Shown: positions 18,157 through 27,852, counted from the stretch's first letter. The stretch: DNA of 64,000 nucleotides from Butyrivibrio sp. (GCF_015056685.1 NZ_SVFW01000016.1:1-64000); one strand, 5' to 3'. Numbers and translations: made by a program. The notes: a model not told the origin generated them from the sequence alone.

Positions 18157-19500
18157 TTATTTTGCATAGCTTTCGCAAGTTGTCTGGAAATCTGTAAGAG
18201 CCTTTAAAATATCCTCATCGCTTGCAGTTGCTGCAATCTCACCAGAAATTACAGAATCACCAAGTGATGTAGCAAGTGACCAGTAATCACCAGGATACTG
18301 ACCCTGAGGAATTGTGTACTGAAGCTGATCAGCAAGAGCTGAAAGTGCTTCGTCAGCCTTAACAGCATCTGACTGCTGTGCATTTAAGTTTGAAGGACCC
18401 CAGCCTACTGCTTCGAATCTTGCAAGCTGAACTTCCTCGCTTGAAAGGTATGCAGCAAGAGCATCACATACAGCAAGCTTACGCTCATCTTCCTGAGGCT
18501 TAACACCAAGAAGCTTGAATCCACCGAAGCCGCTCATCTGATATGTCTTTCCATCAGAACCTTCGAATGAAGGAAGCTTAGCACATGCATAGTTGTCACC
18601 AAACATAGCCTTTGCTGCTTCTGAATCCCATGTTCCATCAACGATTGCTGCGCAGTTTGTTGCGTTAGAAACTGATGAACCATTCTGGAATGACTTTGAC
18701 TGAGCAAGTTCAATGATTTCTTTAAGAGCAACTACACCAGCATCACTTGCATATGTTGAATTGCACTTTGTGAAGTTACCTGCATCATCTGTGTCATAAG
18801 TAAGCTCTGCACCTGTTCCAAAGAAGAATGCTGTCTGATACCAACCTGAGTTGATCTCGAAGTAGAAGTTCTTTCCTGCTGCTTCGCAGTCTGCAACGAT
18901 TTTCTCAAGAGAAGAAGGATCTGTTATAACGCTCTTATCATAGTAAAGGAAATATCCGTTATCTGATGTAAGAGGATAAGCATAAAGTGTGTTACCTACT
19001 GTAGCAGCGCCAACAGCACCTGCATCGTTCTGAGCCTTAACCATCTCTGCGTTAGCTGGCTCAACTTCCTCAAGAGCACCTGCAGAAACAAGTCTTGCGA
19101 TCTGATCCTGTGCAAATACATATACATCAGCACCAGCTTCAACGTCTGTGATCATGTTTCCGGCAGCATCACCTTCACCAGTTGCCTCAACTGTGAATGT
19201 GTAACCTGACATTTCAGGGTGTGCTTCCTGGAATTTAGCGATCTGCTGATTTGTAAAATCAACTACAGCATCAGCAACCCAAACCTTAACTTCGCCTGTG
19301 CCATAATCTGTAATCTCTTCTGTAGCTTCCTGAACTGCCTCAGTTGTTTCCTGAGATGTCTCAGCTACAGTTTCAGCTGTTTCCTGAGCTGTTTCCTGAG
19401 CTGTTTCTGCAGCCTCCTGAGCTGCCTGCTGTCCACATCCAGCAAGGAGTGTAGCGCCCATTGCTGCTGACAATAAAACAGAAACCAATTTCTTTTTCAT
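18157..19500 (-). CDS. malE: Sugar ABC transporter substrate-binding lipoprotein, MalE type
   Basis: 447 residues. A lipoprotein signal peptide ends at LLAGC (Cys22), so the protein is anchored outside the membrane. A Gln/Glu/Ala/Thr-rich linker with repeated AQET and AET units (about 25-60) separates the anchor from the binding domain. The body resembles maltodextrin-type binding proteins. I chose the start at 19500 because GGAGGG lies 6 nt upstream and a standard signal peptide follows; an upstream in-frame start would add 15 charged residues. It is the first gene of the operon, with promoter and operators directly upstream. Confidence 0.93.
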   Translation of the reverse strand: MKKKLVSVLLSAAMGATLLAGCGQQAAQEAAETAQETAQETAETVAETSQETTEAVQEATEEITDYGTGEVKVWVADAVVDFTNQQIAKFQEAHPEMSGYTFTVEATGEGDAAGNMITDVEAGADVYVFAQDQIARLVSAGALEEVEPANAEMVKAQNDAGAVGAATVGNTLYAYPLTSDNGYFLYYDKSVITDPSSLEKIVADCEAAGKNFYFEINSGWYQTAFFFGTGAELTYDTDDAGNFTKCNSTYASDAGVVALKEIIELAQSKSFQNGSSVSNATNCAAIVDGTWDSEAAKAMFGDNYACAKLPSFEGSDGKTYQMSGFGGFKLLGVKPQEDERKLAVCDALAAYLSSEEVQLARFEAVGWGPSNLNAQQSDAVKADEALSALADQLQYTIPQGQYPGDYWSLATSLGDSVISGEIAATASDEDILKALTDFQTTCESYAK

Positions 19501-19547
19501 TTTTTTCCCTCCGTTTTTTTCGTACCATTCCATATTGCGTAACAAAA

Positions 19548-19561
19548 GCGCAATCGGTTGC
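19548..19561. promoter_or_regulatory. Candidate repressor operator downstream of the malE promoter
   Basis: The near-palindrome GCGCAATCGGTTGC lies just past the -10 box, where a LacI-family repressor would block transcription. Eleven of its bases recur at 19699-19709. Confidence 0.5.
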
Positions 19562-19571
19562 TCTGTAAAAA

Positions 19572-19600
19572 AGTTTAGGTCTTGTGCACTTTTTTGTCAA
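19572..19600 (-). promoter_or_regulatory. Sigma-A promoter of the malE operon
   Basis: On the minus strand TTGACA (19595-19600) and TAAACT (19572-19577) are separated by exactly 17 bp. The start of malE is about 70 bp downstream. Operator-like sites flank it on both sides. Confidence 0.85.
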
Positions 19601-19616
19601 TAAAGCATTTTTTATG

Positions 19617-19709
19617 ATAAAACGTTCATACTTTTATACATATTGCACATTGACTTTTTTATCGGAAACGTTTTCGGCATCGTTGCCGGAAACGTTTTGC
19701 GCAATCGGT
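19617..19709. promoter_or_regulatory. Upstream LacI/CcpA-type operator cluster
   Basis: Three AAACGTT-centred sites lie upstream of the promoter, with centres at about 19623, 19669 and 19693. The last two are 24 bp apart. A further GCGCAATCGGT copy is at 19699-19709. The central CG and flanking A/T runs are typical of LacI-family and CcpA targets. Which protein binds which site cannot be told from sequence. Confidence 0.55.
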
Positions 19710-19720
19710 GTCACAAATGC

Positions 19721-20893
19721 TCATCCCATGCGTTTTCTGTAATAAACGCCGTCCTGAATGATCAATCCTTTATAAGTCAGATCCATTAATTTCCCCATAA
19801 GTTCCGGAACAGAAATAGTTATTTCTTTTTCATACAATCTCTCCATGATTGATGAGGCTGAAACAGGGATGATATCTACAACATCTACAATCTCATCTTC
19901 TATTGATCTTTGCTCCTCCACGCCAAGGTCCTCCTCATTATTGTTCCGATATTTTTCAAGTGTCTTTTCTTCAGGGTCATCTGTATTGTTATCTTTGGTT
20001 CTTTTGCCGTTTGTGCCTCTCCAAAGCCTATCCAGCACATCTCCCACAGAAAGCGCAACTCCTGCCCCCTGACTGATCAAAAAGTTGCAGCCATCGCTTA
20101 ACCTGTCCGTGACTCTCCCAGGAACTGCCAGGACCTCTTTACCCTGTTCAAGAGCCTGATCTACAGTTATCTGAGTTCCAGACTTCTGCCTTGCCTCAAC
20201 CACAAGAACAATATCTGCCAGCGCGCTTATAATCCTGTTGCGCATTGGAAAAAGATTAGGTTTTGGCTCAGTTCCTGGATGATACTCTGAAATAAGGCCG
20301 CCATTTGCGCATATCCTGCTATATACATCCCTGTTTTCTTCAGGGTAGCAAATGTCTACACCGCAGCCCAGAATTCCAAAGGAACTTCCTCCTGCTTCTA
20401 TTGCTGCCTTCTGGCTTATGCCATCGACTCCTCTTGCCATTCCGCTTATAACCTGAACTCCTGCAAGGGCAAGTCCCTTTCCGAATTCTCTGGACATAAA
20501 CCTCCCATAATCAGAGCACATGCGCGCCCCAACAATAGATACCGACGGTATCTCCGGGTTTGGAAGGCTTCCCTTTACGTATATGGCAAATGGCGGATCA
20601 GGGATATGCCTTAATCTCTCAGGAAATTCATCAGAGCACGCAGAGATAAAACTTATTCCCTGAGTTTTAAGCTTTTCTGCCTCTTTTTCAAAGTCCCAAA
20701 GCTTTCTTCTTTCGATTATTTCTTTTGCAGGCTTTGTTTTTGAAGTCTTTTCTTTTACGAGGAGACTTAAGCTCTTTTCATCCATGTTAAAAATGTCCCC
20801 GCAGGTAATGCCACTATCTAAAATGCTGTAAATTCCCTTGTTTCCCAGCCCCGGGATATTGTATAAAAAATAGGCATATTCGTTTTCTGTCAT
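19721..20893 (-). CDS. dprA: DNA-processing protein DprA
   Basis: 390 residues. DprA binds incoming single-stranded DNA and loads RecA during natural transformation. A Rossmann-like core carries SIVGARMCSDYGR, SGMARGVDG, GCGVDICYPEEN and KSGTQITVDQALEQGKEVLAVPG. A C-terminal winged-helix-like region follows an acidic linker (about 305-330). The start at 20893 has GAGAGGAG 7 nt upstream; an earlier in-frame start would overlap yifB by 32 bp. It lies 4 bp past yifB, the usual gene order in Firmicutes. Confidence 0.93.
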   Translation of the reverse strand: MTENEYAYFLYNIPGLGNKGIYSILDSGITCGDIFNMDEKSLSLLVKEKTSKTKPAKEIIERRKLWDFEKEAEKLKTQGISFISACSDEFPERLRHIPDPPFAIYVKGSLPNPEIPSVSIVGARMCSDYGRFMSREFGKGLALAGVQVISGMARGVDGISQKAAIEAGGSSFGILGCGVDICYPEENRDVYSRICANGGLISEYHPGTEPKPNLFPMRNRIISALADIVLVVEARQKSGTQITVDQALEQGKEVLAVPGRVTDRLSDGCNFLISQGAGVALSVGDVLDRLWRGTNGKRTKDNNTDDPEEKTLEKYRNNNEEDLGVEEQRSIEDEIVDVVDIIPVSASSIMERLYEKEITISVPELMGKLMDLTYKGLIIQDGVYYRKRMG

Positions 20894-20897
20894 TAGC

Positions 20898-22466
20898 TTA
20901 CTCCTCTCTTTGGCTCCAATATTTGCCATCTGTCATTCGATAGCTTACTGCCTCCATAATATGCAGTCTTGTTATCTTTTCGCTGTTTTCAAGATCCGCA
21001 ATGGTTCTGGCAATCCTGAGAATTTTGTGATAGGCTCTGGCGCTCAGCTCCATCTTAGAAAAGACACTCTCAAGATACGACTGTTCAATATTCCCAAGTG
21101 GACAATACTTTTGGATGTCTCCGGGTGACATTTCAGAATTGAACTTAAGATTTGTTCCCCTAAATCGCTCTTCCTGTCTTTTTCTGGCCGCCATCACCCT
21201 TTGTCTTATGGTTTCACTTGATTCATTTAAGCTTCTGGATTTCTGAGAAAGATCGGATATATCTACCCTTGGCGCTTCTACGCATATATCGATTCTGTCA
21301 AGAATTGGTCCTGAAATATGGCCAAGATATCTTTTGATCTCGTTAGATGTACATTTACACTTGTTTCTGTCCGGATAATACCCGCAGGGGCAAGGATTCA
21401 GCGCCCCAACTAATTGAAAATCCGCAGGATAGGAAAAAGTTCCTCTGCTTCTTGCTATATGTATAAACTTATCCTCCATTGGCTGGCGCAGCATATCAAG
21501 CTTAGTCCTTGGAAATTCTGCCATTTCATCAAGAAACAGAACTCCTCTGTGGGCCAGGGATATTACGCCGGGGCGTGGCACATTGCCTCCTCCCGTAAGA
21601 GCCGTCTCAGTTATGGAGTGATGCGGACTCATAAAGGGCCTTCTGGTTATAAGCGCCTGATTTTCCTTAAGTTCTCCGGCAACAGAATAGATTGTTGACA
21701 CTTCAAGGCTCTCCTCCAAAGAAAGCTTTGGCATGATGGACGGAATTCTTTTAGCTACCATACTCTTGCCTGATCCCGGCGGCCCCACAAGAAGTAGATG
21801 ATGAAAGCCCGCTGCCGCAACCTCTACAGCTCTTTTAACTGCAGCCTGACCGTTAATATCTGCAAAATCAAGGCCTTCTTCTTTGCCTAAATCCCTTTCA
21901 AATATTTCTCTGACATTCACAGTTGTGGGCTTTATGAGACTATCCCTTTCATTTTCAGACGCAGCAAGATAACAGATTGCTTCCTGAAGTGACCCAACCC
22001 CAATAATCCCGATATTATCGACAACTGCGCCCTCCATCGCATTATCTTTTGGTAAAAGAACTGTCTTTATTCCCATCTCTTTTGCCTTAGTAACAATTGG
22101 AAGAATTCCCTTAACCGGCTTAACTTCTCCATCAAGACCAAGTTCACCTAAGATAACCATATCATTAACGCATTTTTCTTCCAGCTCGCCCATGGCGATA
22201 AGTATCGCAACAGCCATTGGAAGATCTATCACAATGCCTTCTTTTCTGATATCTGCAGGCGACAGATTGACCGTGATCTTAGAAGCTGGTATCTTAACAC
22301 CTATATTTTTAAGCGCCACCTTAACTCTGTCACCAGCCTCTCTTACATCGCCGCTCATAAAGCCAACCATGCTAAAACCAGGGAGTCCCGTCGAAACATC
22401 CACCTCAACCTCAATAAGGTAAGACAAAATGCCCCTGACAGCTCCCGAAGTAACCGTACTAAACAT
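20898..22466 (-). CDS. YifB/ComM-family Mg-chelatase-like AAA+ ATPase
   Basis: 522 residues. N-terminal Lon-protease-like domain (about 1-170), then the Mg-chelatase AAA+ core with Walker A GPPGSGKSM, a Walker B region LFLDEMAEF, and NPCPCGYYPDRNKCKC with clustered cysteines. Homologous ComM acts as a branch-migration helicase during transformation in Gram-negatives; the role in Firmicutes is less clear. It starts a two-gene unit with dprA. GAGAGGAAG lies before the ATG. Confidence 0.92.
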   Translation of the reverse strand: MFSTVTSGAVRGILSYLIEVEVDVSTGLPGFSMVGFMSGDVREAGDRVKVALKNIGVKIPASKITVNLSPADIRKEGIVIDLPMAVAILIAMGELEEKCVNDMVILGELGLDGEVKPVKGILPIVTKAKEMGIKTVLLPKDNAMEGAVVDNIGIIGVGSLQEAICYLAASENERDSLIKPTTVNVREIFERDLGKEEGLDFADINGQAAVKRAVEVAAAGFHHLLLVGPPGSGKSMVAKRIPSIMPKLSLEESLEVSTIYSVAGELKENQALITRRPFMSPHHSITETALTGGGNVPRPGVISLAHRGVLFLDEMAEFPRTKLDMLRQPMEDKFIHIARSRGTFSYPADFQLVGALNPCPCGYYPDRNKCKCTSNEIKRYLGHISGPILDRIDICVEAPRVDISDLSQKSRSLNESSETIRQRVMAARKRQEERFRGTNLKFNSEMSPGDIQKYCPLGNIEQSYLESVFSKMELSARAYHKILRIARTIADLENSEKITRLHIMEAVSYRMTDGKYWSQREE

Positions 22467-22609
22467 AAACTTCCTCTCTCAATATCAAATTAAATATGGG
22501 TAATCAGCCTGCAAAAGAACTTTGCAAACCTTTAATGAGCATTAACAATTTAAACCAACTTGCATACTATACAACAAAAACTCCCCATTCGCAAGTCAAA
22601 AATCTACGC

Positions 22610-22638
22610 AAAAAAATGGCTACGTACGTAGCCATTTT
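22610..22638 (-). terminator. Rho-independent terminator after pilT
   Basis: A 26-bp perfect palindrome (22613-22638) centred on GTAC, with a seven-T run on the minus strand. It begins 2 bp past the pilT stop. The rest of the 170-bp gap to yifB holds no visible gene. Confidence 0.75.
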
Positions 22639-22639
22639 C

Positions 22640-23701
22640 TTATCTGAGCATTTTATTTTGCATGGTGTCAGGATCCTGTGCGAACTGAAGGGCGCTTTCA
22701 CGGGATATCTTTTGAGCGCGGTAGAGTTCAAGAATTGCGTCATCCATGGTCATCATGCCCTGTTTGCGGTATGTTTGCATATAAGTTATGAGCTGATGGG
22801 ACTTTCCTTCACGGATGAGGTTTCTGACAGCGCTGTTTACATGGAGAACTTCAAAGGCTGCTGCACGAGAAACGCCATCAGTTGTAGGAATGAGCTGCTG
22901 GGAAATAACAGCTTCCAATACTCCTGCCAGCTGAATACGTATCTGTTGCTGCTGATGAGAAGGAAATACATCTATGAGCCTGTCAACAGTATTGGACGCA
23001 CCTATTGTATGTACTGTAGAAAGAACAAGATGTCCTGTCTCCGCTGCAGTTATAGCAGTACTTATGGTCTCAAGATCACGCATCTCTCCCACAAGGATTA
23101 CATCAGGATCTTCTCGAAGAGCTGCCCTAAGTGCGTTGGCATAGCTGTTTGAATCAGTTCCGATCTCCCTCTGGTTTACAATTGACATTCTGTGCTGATA
23201 GGTAAACTCGATAGGATCCTCAAGAGTGATAACATGCGCCTCTCTGTTGTTATTGATCATATCAATGATAGAAGCAAGTGTCGTTGATTTACCGCTTCCT
23301 GTTGGGCCTGTTACAAGAACAAGGCCTCTTTGTTTCTGATAGAGGTCTACCACAGTTTCCGGTATGCCAAGGCTCTCTGCTGTGGGGATCTGAGTCGCAA
23401 CAACTCTAAAGGCCATAGCAATTGAACCACGCTGTTTGAAAATATTTAAACGGTAGCGACCTATTCCAGGAATAGAAAAAGACATATCGTGCTGACCGTT
23501 TTCTTCAAGCTTTTCTTTTTGCTTGTCATTCATTACTTCGTCAGCAATAAGCTTAGTATCTGCAGGCATCATCTTATCGTAATTGTCCATTGCGATAAGC
23601 TTGCCGTTTAATCGCATCTTAGGAGGAAGACCTACAGTAATATGTACGTCAGATGCACCATTTTCCTTTGCTTCTCTTAAGATATCCTCAATTTTTGACA
23701 T
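22640..23701 (-). CDS. pilT: Type IV pilus retraction ATPase PilT
   Basis: 353 residues, the usual PilT length. It powers pilus depolymerisation, giving twitching motility and DNA uptake. Walker A is GPTGSGKST, the Asp box is VITLEDPIEFT, Walker B is EDPDVILVGEMRD, and the AIRNLIREGK-type motif typical of PilT is present as AVRNLIREGK. GAGGGG lies 8 nt before the ATG. No other pilus genes are nearby, so the rest of the machine lies elsewhere. It is monocistronic, with its own terminator. Confidence 0.93.
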   Translation of the reverse strand: MSKIEDILREAKENGASDVHITVGLPPKMRLNGKLIAMDNYDKMMPADTKLIADEVMNDKQKEKLEENGQHDMSFSIPGIGRYRLNIFKQRGSIAMAFRVVATQIPTAESLGIPETVVDLYQKQRGLVLVTGPTGSGKSTTLASIIDMINNNREAHVITLEDPIEFTYQHRMSIVNQREIGTDSNSYANALRAALREDPDVILVGEMRDLETISTAITAAETGHLVLSTVHTIGASNTVDRLIDVFPSHQQQQIRIQLAGVLEAVISQQLIPTTDGVSRAAAFEVLHVNSAVRNLIREGKSHQLITYMQTYRKQGMMTMDDAILELYRAQKISRESALQFAQDPDTMQNKMLR

Positions 23702-23774
23702 ATAAAAAGCCCCTCATTATTGTTATGTCTATAATTATGAATCTAATTTAACTAAAAAGCAATTAATATCCATA

Positions 23775-24368
23775 TCATGTGAGTTCATCAAGCGTACTTC
23801 CGTAGGAAGCCAAAAACTCATTTACAAAATCCAAAACCTCAGGAAGGTCCTGGTATAAGCTTCTGATTGCTTTGCCGGTACTCTCTTTTGCAGTCCTGAA
23901 TTCGCTGTTTCCTGCATTTAATTCATTTATACACTTGATAAGGGCAGACAGCTTATCTGCTGCCTTTACAAGCTTTCTCATATAAACTTCATTCTCATCT
24001 TCAGAAGATTTGAAGATTTCTTCATACACAGGTCTCAAATCTTCCGGAAGCTTTTCCAAAAGCTTATTATCTGCTATAGTCTCTACCTGCTTATAGGCAG
24101 TTTTAAGATCTGCATTAAAATATTTTACCGGAGTAGGCATATCACCTGTAATGATTTCTGACGCATCATGGTAAAGACCTATAAGTGCAGCCTTGTCAGC
24201 ATCAAGGTTCTTTCCGTAACGTACATTTCCAATGGTGCAAAGAGCATGGGCTATGATCGCAACCTCCATAGAATGCTCACAGAGATTTTCTGCCCTTGTA
24301 TTTCGCATAAGTGCCCATCTGTCAATGTATTTCATTCTGGATATAAGTGCAAAAAAATTGTAATTCAT
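23775..24368 (-). CDS. yfbR: YfbR-like HD-domain 5'-deoxynucleotidase
   Basis: 197 residues, the family's usual size. YfbR removes the phosphate from deoxynucleoside monophosphates. The HD metal site is visible as NLCEHSMEVAIIAHAL, GLYHDASEIITGDMPTPVKY and a downstream KAADKLSAL aspartate. GGAGAATG precedes the start. It lies between hemW and pilT without overlap (24-bp and 73-bp gaps), so co-transcription with hemW is possible. Confidence 0.88.
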   Translation of the reverse strand: MNYNFFALISRMKYIDRWALMRNTRAENLCEHSMEVAIIAHALCTIGNVRYGKNLDADKAALIGLYHDASEIITGDMPTPVKYFNADLKTAYKQVETIADNKLLEKLPEDLRPVYEEIFKSSEDENEVYMRKLVKAADKLSALIKCINELNAGNSEFRTAKESTGKAIRSLYQDLPEVLDFVNEFLASYGSTLDELT

Positions 24369-24392
24369 CCCACATTCTCCTCTGAAAAAAAA

Positions 24393-25559
24393 TTAAGTCA
24401 GTAAAAAATCCGCCATTACTGTATTGCTTACGTCAAGTCCCCTGTCAGTCAGACGCAGTTTATGGGCCATGTTTCCATTCTCATTAAGAGAATCATATGT
24501 TTCCAATAGTCCCATCCCAATATACTTTTCAATCGTCTCGGAATACACATCATAAATGTCACGATCAAAACAATCTTTGAAGAGGTCAAGGTCCACGCCT
24601 TCAACAAGCCTTAGTCCCAGGAACATGAACTCTTCCATCTGTTCCTCTTTTGAGAGTTCCTGCACATTCTCCTTATAATCCAAAGCAGCATCGCTCTCAA
24701 AGGTCCTTTTATACTGACCCATGTCAGTAATGTTATTCCACCTTGTGTTTTTTACCATGGAGGAAGCTCCAAGGCCCAGGCCTAAGTAATTGCCACGTTT
24801 CCAGTAAACCTTATTGTGAAAACACTCTGTCTTTTCACTTAGAGCATAGTTGGATATCTCATACCTGTGATAGCCGCTCTCAGCCAAAAGACTCTTTGTC
24901 TCATGGTACATTTCCCTGTCCAGCTCTTCAGATGGAAGACTGAGCTCCATATCATAAAATGGAGTTCCTTCTTCTACTATCAGGCTGTAGGCTGAAATAT
25001 GCTCAGGCTTTAAACTGATCACCTTTTTTACTGTAGCAAGGTATGACTCAAGGCTCTGGTCAGGAAGCGCACTCATAATGTCGATGTTGATATTATCAAA
25101 GCCGGCTTTTCTTGCATTTTCATAGGTTTCATAGAACATCCTGCTGTCATGGACCCTTCCGAGCTTTTTAAGTTCATCATCATTCAGCGACTGAGCTCCA
25201 ATGCTAAGCCTGTTAAATCCAGCCTCTCGGTATGAAAAGAGCTTTTCCCTCATTGCAGAAGCAGGATTGGCTTCAATACTTATTTCTGCGTCCGCGGACA
25301 CATTAAAGCGTTGTTTTATAAGGCACAGCGTGTCACATATCTCTTTTGCATCAACAAATGAAGGTGTTCCTCCACCAAAAAATATTGATCTGACATCGTA
25401 ATCCACAAATTCCGGTGAAGAAATAACAATTTCCCTCCTAAGTGCCTCAAAGTAGCTTTTTATCAGATCGTCATTTGCAGGAAAAGATAAAAAGTCGCAG
25501 TACAGGCACTTTTTTACACAAAAAGGAATATGAACATATAGTGATAGATTATTTTTCAT
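24393..25559 (-). CDS. hemW: Radical SAM heme chaperone HemW
   Basis: 388 residues. HemW (formerly annotated as an oxygen-independent coproporphyrinogen oxidase) binds heme and is thought to deliver it to proteins. The cluster motif is CVKKCLYC near the N-terminus, with the extra residue spacing of the family, followed by FFGGGTPS. The true HemN-specific N-terminal trip-wire is absent. The start at 25559 is 2 bp past the lepA stop; no clear ribosome site is seen, suggesting coupling to lepA. A longer in-frame start would lie inside lepA. lepA-hemW is a conserved order in Firmicutes. Confidence 0.9.
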   Translation of the reverse strand: MKNNLSLYVHIPFCVKKCLYCDFLSFPANDDLIKSYFEALRREIVISSPEFVDYDVRSIFFGGGTPSFVDAKEICDTLCLIKQRFNVSADAEISIEANPASAMREKLFSYREAGFNRLSIGAQSLNDDELKKLGRVHDSRMFYETYENARKAGFDNINIDIMSALPDQSLESYLATVKKVISLKPEHISAYSLIVEEGTPFYDMELSLPSEELDREMYHETKSLLAESGYHRYEISNYALSEKTECFHNKVYWKRGNYLGLGLGASSMVKNTRWNNITDMGQYKRTFESDAALDYKENVQELSKEEQMEEFMFLGLRLVEGVDLDLFKDCFDRDIYDVYSETIEKYIGMGLLETYDSLNENGNMAHKLRLTDRGLDVSNTVMADFLLT

Positions 25560-25560
25560 C

Positions 25561-27369
25561 TTAATCGGTATTATCAAGCTTAAGAACTGAAAGGAAAGCT
25601 GACTGTGGCACTTCAACATTACCAATCTGGCGCATTTTTCTCTTACCTTCCTTCTGCTTCTCAAGAAGTTTCTTTTTACGTGTTATATCACCGCCATAGC
25701 ACTTGGCAAGAACGTCCTTACGATAAGCCTTAACAGTTTCTCTTGCGATTATCTTGCCACCAACTGCTGCCTGGATAGGGATCTCGAACAGATGCCTTGG
25801 AATCTCCTCTTTAAGCTTCTCGCACATCTTACGGCCTCTCTCATAGGCTCCGTCTTTGTGGACGATAAATGAAAGTGCATCGACTTCTTCTCTGTTGATC
25901 AGAATATCGAGCTTAACAAGCTCAGACCTCTCGTAGCCTTTAAGTTCGTAGTCAAAAGATGCATATCCTCTTGATCTTGACTTGAGGGCATCAAAGAAAT
26001 CATAGATAATCTCGTTAAGTGGAAGCTCGTATTTAAGAATAGCTCTTGTCTGCTCAATATAATCAGTACTGAGGTACTTACCACGTCTCTCCTGGCAAAG
26101 CTGCATGATTGCACCAACATAATCAGTTGTAACCATGATCTCGCCATTTACGATAGGCTCTTCCATATATTCTATTTCAGATGGATCAGGAAGATTAGTA
26201 GGGTTAGTGAGGTCAAATACTGTTCCGTCTGTCTTATGAACCTTGTAAACAACGCCGGGGGCTGTGGTTACAAGATTCAAATCATACTCTCTTTCAAGTC
26301 TTTCCTGAATAACTTCCAAATGAAGGAGTCCCAAAAAACCTGCTCTGAAGCCAAATCCAAGAGCCTGAGAAGTTTCCGGTTCATAGAAAAGAGATGCATC
26401 ATTAAGCTGGAGCTTTTCAAGGGCATCACGAAGGTCGGAATAATGCGCAGAATCTGCAGGATAAAGTCCGCAGTACACCATAGGCATAACCTTTTTGTAT
26501 CCGGGAAGTGCCTCTGCACATGGACTTACAAAATCAGTAACTGTATCACCAACACGTGTATCCTTAATGTTCTTGATGGATGCTGTAAAGTAACCTACAT
26601 CTCCGGCAGTAAGTTCATCGCTGGCAATAAATCTTCCGGGGCCAAAATATCCTACTTCTACAACCTCGGCCTCAGCACCTGTTGCCATGAACTTCACCTT
26701 CATGCCCTTTTTGATAACACCGTCTCTTACACGAATAAATACGATAACGCCTCTGTAAGAGTCATAAATACTATCAAAGATAAGGGCTGTCAAAGGCTTG
26801 GTGGAATCACCATTTGGAGCAGGGATCTTGTGAACAACTGCCTCTAATACATCCTCAATTCCAATTCCGTTTTTAGCTGAAATAAGAGGTGCATCCTGCG
26901 CCTCAATTCCAATAACATCCTCTATCTCGTCCTTAACCTCCTGTGGCTGAGCACTGGGAAGGTCAATTTTATTAATAACAGGGAAAACATCCAGATCATG
27001 GTCAAGAGCCATATACACGTTGGCAAGTGTCTGGGCCTCAACTCCCTGTGTTGCATCAACAACCAGAATAGCACCATCACAGGCTGCAAGACTTCTTGAT
27101 ACTTCATATCCAAAGTCTACATGTCCTGGAGTATCTATCATGTTAAAGGTGTATTCCTCACCATCTTTTGCCTTATAAATCATTCTTACAGCCTGAGACT
27201 TGATAGTGATTCCTCTCTCACGCTCTATATCCATATTATCAAGGACCTGGTTCTGCATCTCTCTGCTGGTAAGAACGCCGGTTTTCTCGATCATTCTGTC
27301 AGCAAGAGTTGACTTACCATGGTCTATATGTGCTACTATACAAAAATTCCTAATCTTACTCTGATCCAC
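25561..27369 (-). CDS. lepA: Elongation factor 4 (LepA)
   Basis: 602 residues, the standard length. EF4 is a ribosome-bound GTPase implicated in back-translocation and 30S assembly. GTPase motifs are AHIDHGKST, DTPGHVDF and NKIDLP. The C-terminal LepA-specific domain is complete (CYGGDITRKKKLLEKQKEGKRKM). The start codon is GTG at 27369, with AGAGGA upstream. It begins the lepA-hemW unit. Confidence 0.96.
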   Translation of the reverse strand: MDQSKIRNFCIVAHIDHGKSTLADRMIEKTGVLTSREMQNQVLDNMDIERERGITIKSQAVRMIYKAKDGEEYTFNMIDTPGHVDFGYEVSRSLAACDGAILVVDATQGVEAQTLANVYMALDHDLDVFPVINKIDLPSAQPQEVKDEIEDVIGIEAQDAPLISAKNGIGIEDVLEAVVHKIPAPNGDSTKPLTALIFDSIYDSYRGVIVFIRVRDGVIKKGMKVKFMATGAEAEVVEVGYFGPGRFIASDELTAGDVGYFTASIKNIKDTRVGDTVTDFVSPCAEALPGYKKVMPMVYCGLYPADSAHYSDLRDALEKLQLNDASLFYEPETSQALGFGFRAGFLGLLHLEVIQERLEREYDLNLVTTAPGVVYKVHKTDGTVFDLTNPTNLPDPSEIEYMEEPIVNGEIMVTTDYVGAIMQLCQERRGKYLSTDYIEQTRAILKYELPLNEIIYDFFDALKSRSRGYASFDYELKGYERSELVKLDILINREEVDALSFIVHKDGAYERGRKMCEKLKEEIPRHLFEIPIQAAVGGKIIARETVKAYRKDVLAKCYGGDITRKKKLLEKQKEGKRKMRQIGNVEVPQSAFLSVLKLDNTD

Positions 27370-27520
27370 GCAAAAATCCTCTTTCTAAAAATAGATGATG
27401 AAATGGCCAAATTATTTTTTGCCCCTATTTGACCCTGTCATCATAATATACCACAATTCAGCCCCCGAAAAAACTCTTAAAGCCCAAAATCTCAAGCCTT
27501 AGGAATTAAAGCATTTTCTT

Positions 27521-27563
27521 ACAAAATAAAAAACCACATGTCGGTGAGAAGACACGTGGTTTT
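27521..27563 (-). terminator. Rho-independent terminator after rpsT
   Basis: 13-bp stem (27530-27542 with 27551-27563, one G-U pair) and 8-nt loop, with T residues following on the minus strand. It lies 26 bp past the rpsT stop codon. Confidence 0.88.
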
Positions 27564-27588
27564 GATTTATATATCATTATAAAAAAGA

Positions 27589-27852
27589 TTAAGCCATCTT
27601 GTTTACAGCCTGAGCAAGACGAGAAACTTTTCTTGATGCTGTGTTCTTCTTGAATACACCCTTTGACTCAGCCTTGTCAATTGCAGATGTAGCGTTAAGA
27701 AGTGCCTTAGCAGCCTCGTCCTTGTTGCCAGCTTCGATAGCAGCACGAACCTTCTTGATTTCTGTCTTTACAGCTGATTTGATGATCTGATTTCTCTCAG
27801 CCTTTTTCTTATTAACTAAAACTCTCTTCTTGGCGGATTTAATATTTGCCAT
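27589..27852 (-). CDS. rpsT: 30S ribosomal protein S20
   Basis: 87 residues, Lys/Arg/Ala-rich and helical, as expected for S20, a primary 16S rRNA-binding protein. The opening MANIKSAKKRVLVNKKKAE and the C-terminal KKNTASRKVSRLAQAVNKM are family signatures. GGAGG lies 7 nt before the ATG. A strong promoter lies upstream and a terminator downstream, so it is a single-gene transcript. A small stem-loop at about 27903-27924 lies in its leader. Confidence 0.96.
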   Translation of the reverse strand: MANIKSAKKRVLVNKKKAERNQIIKSAVKTEIKKVRAAIEAGNKDEAAKALLNATSAIDKAESKGVFKKNTASRKVSRLAQAVNKMA

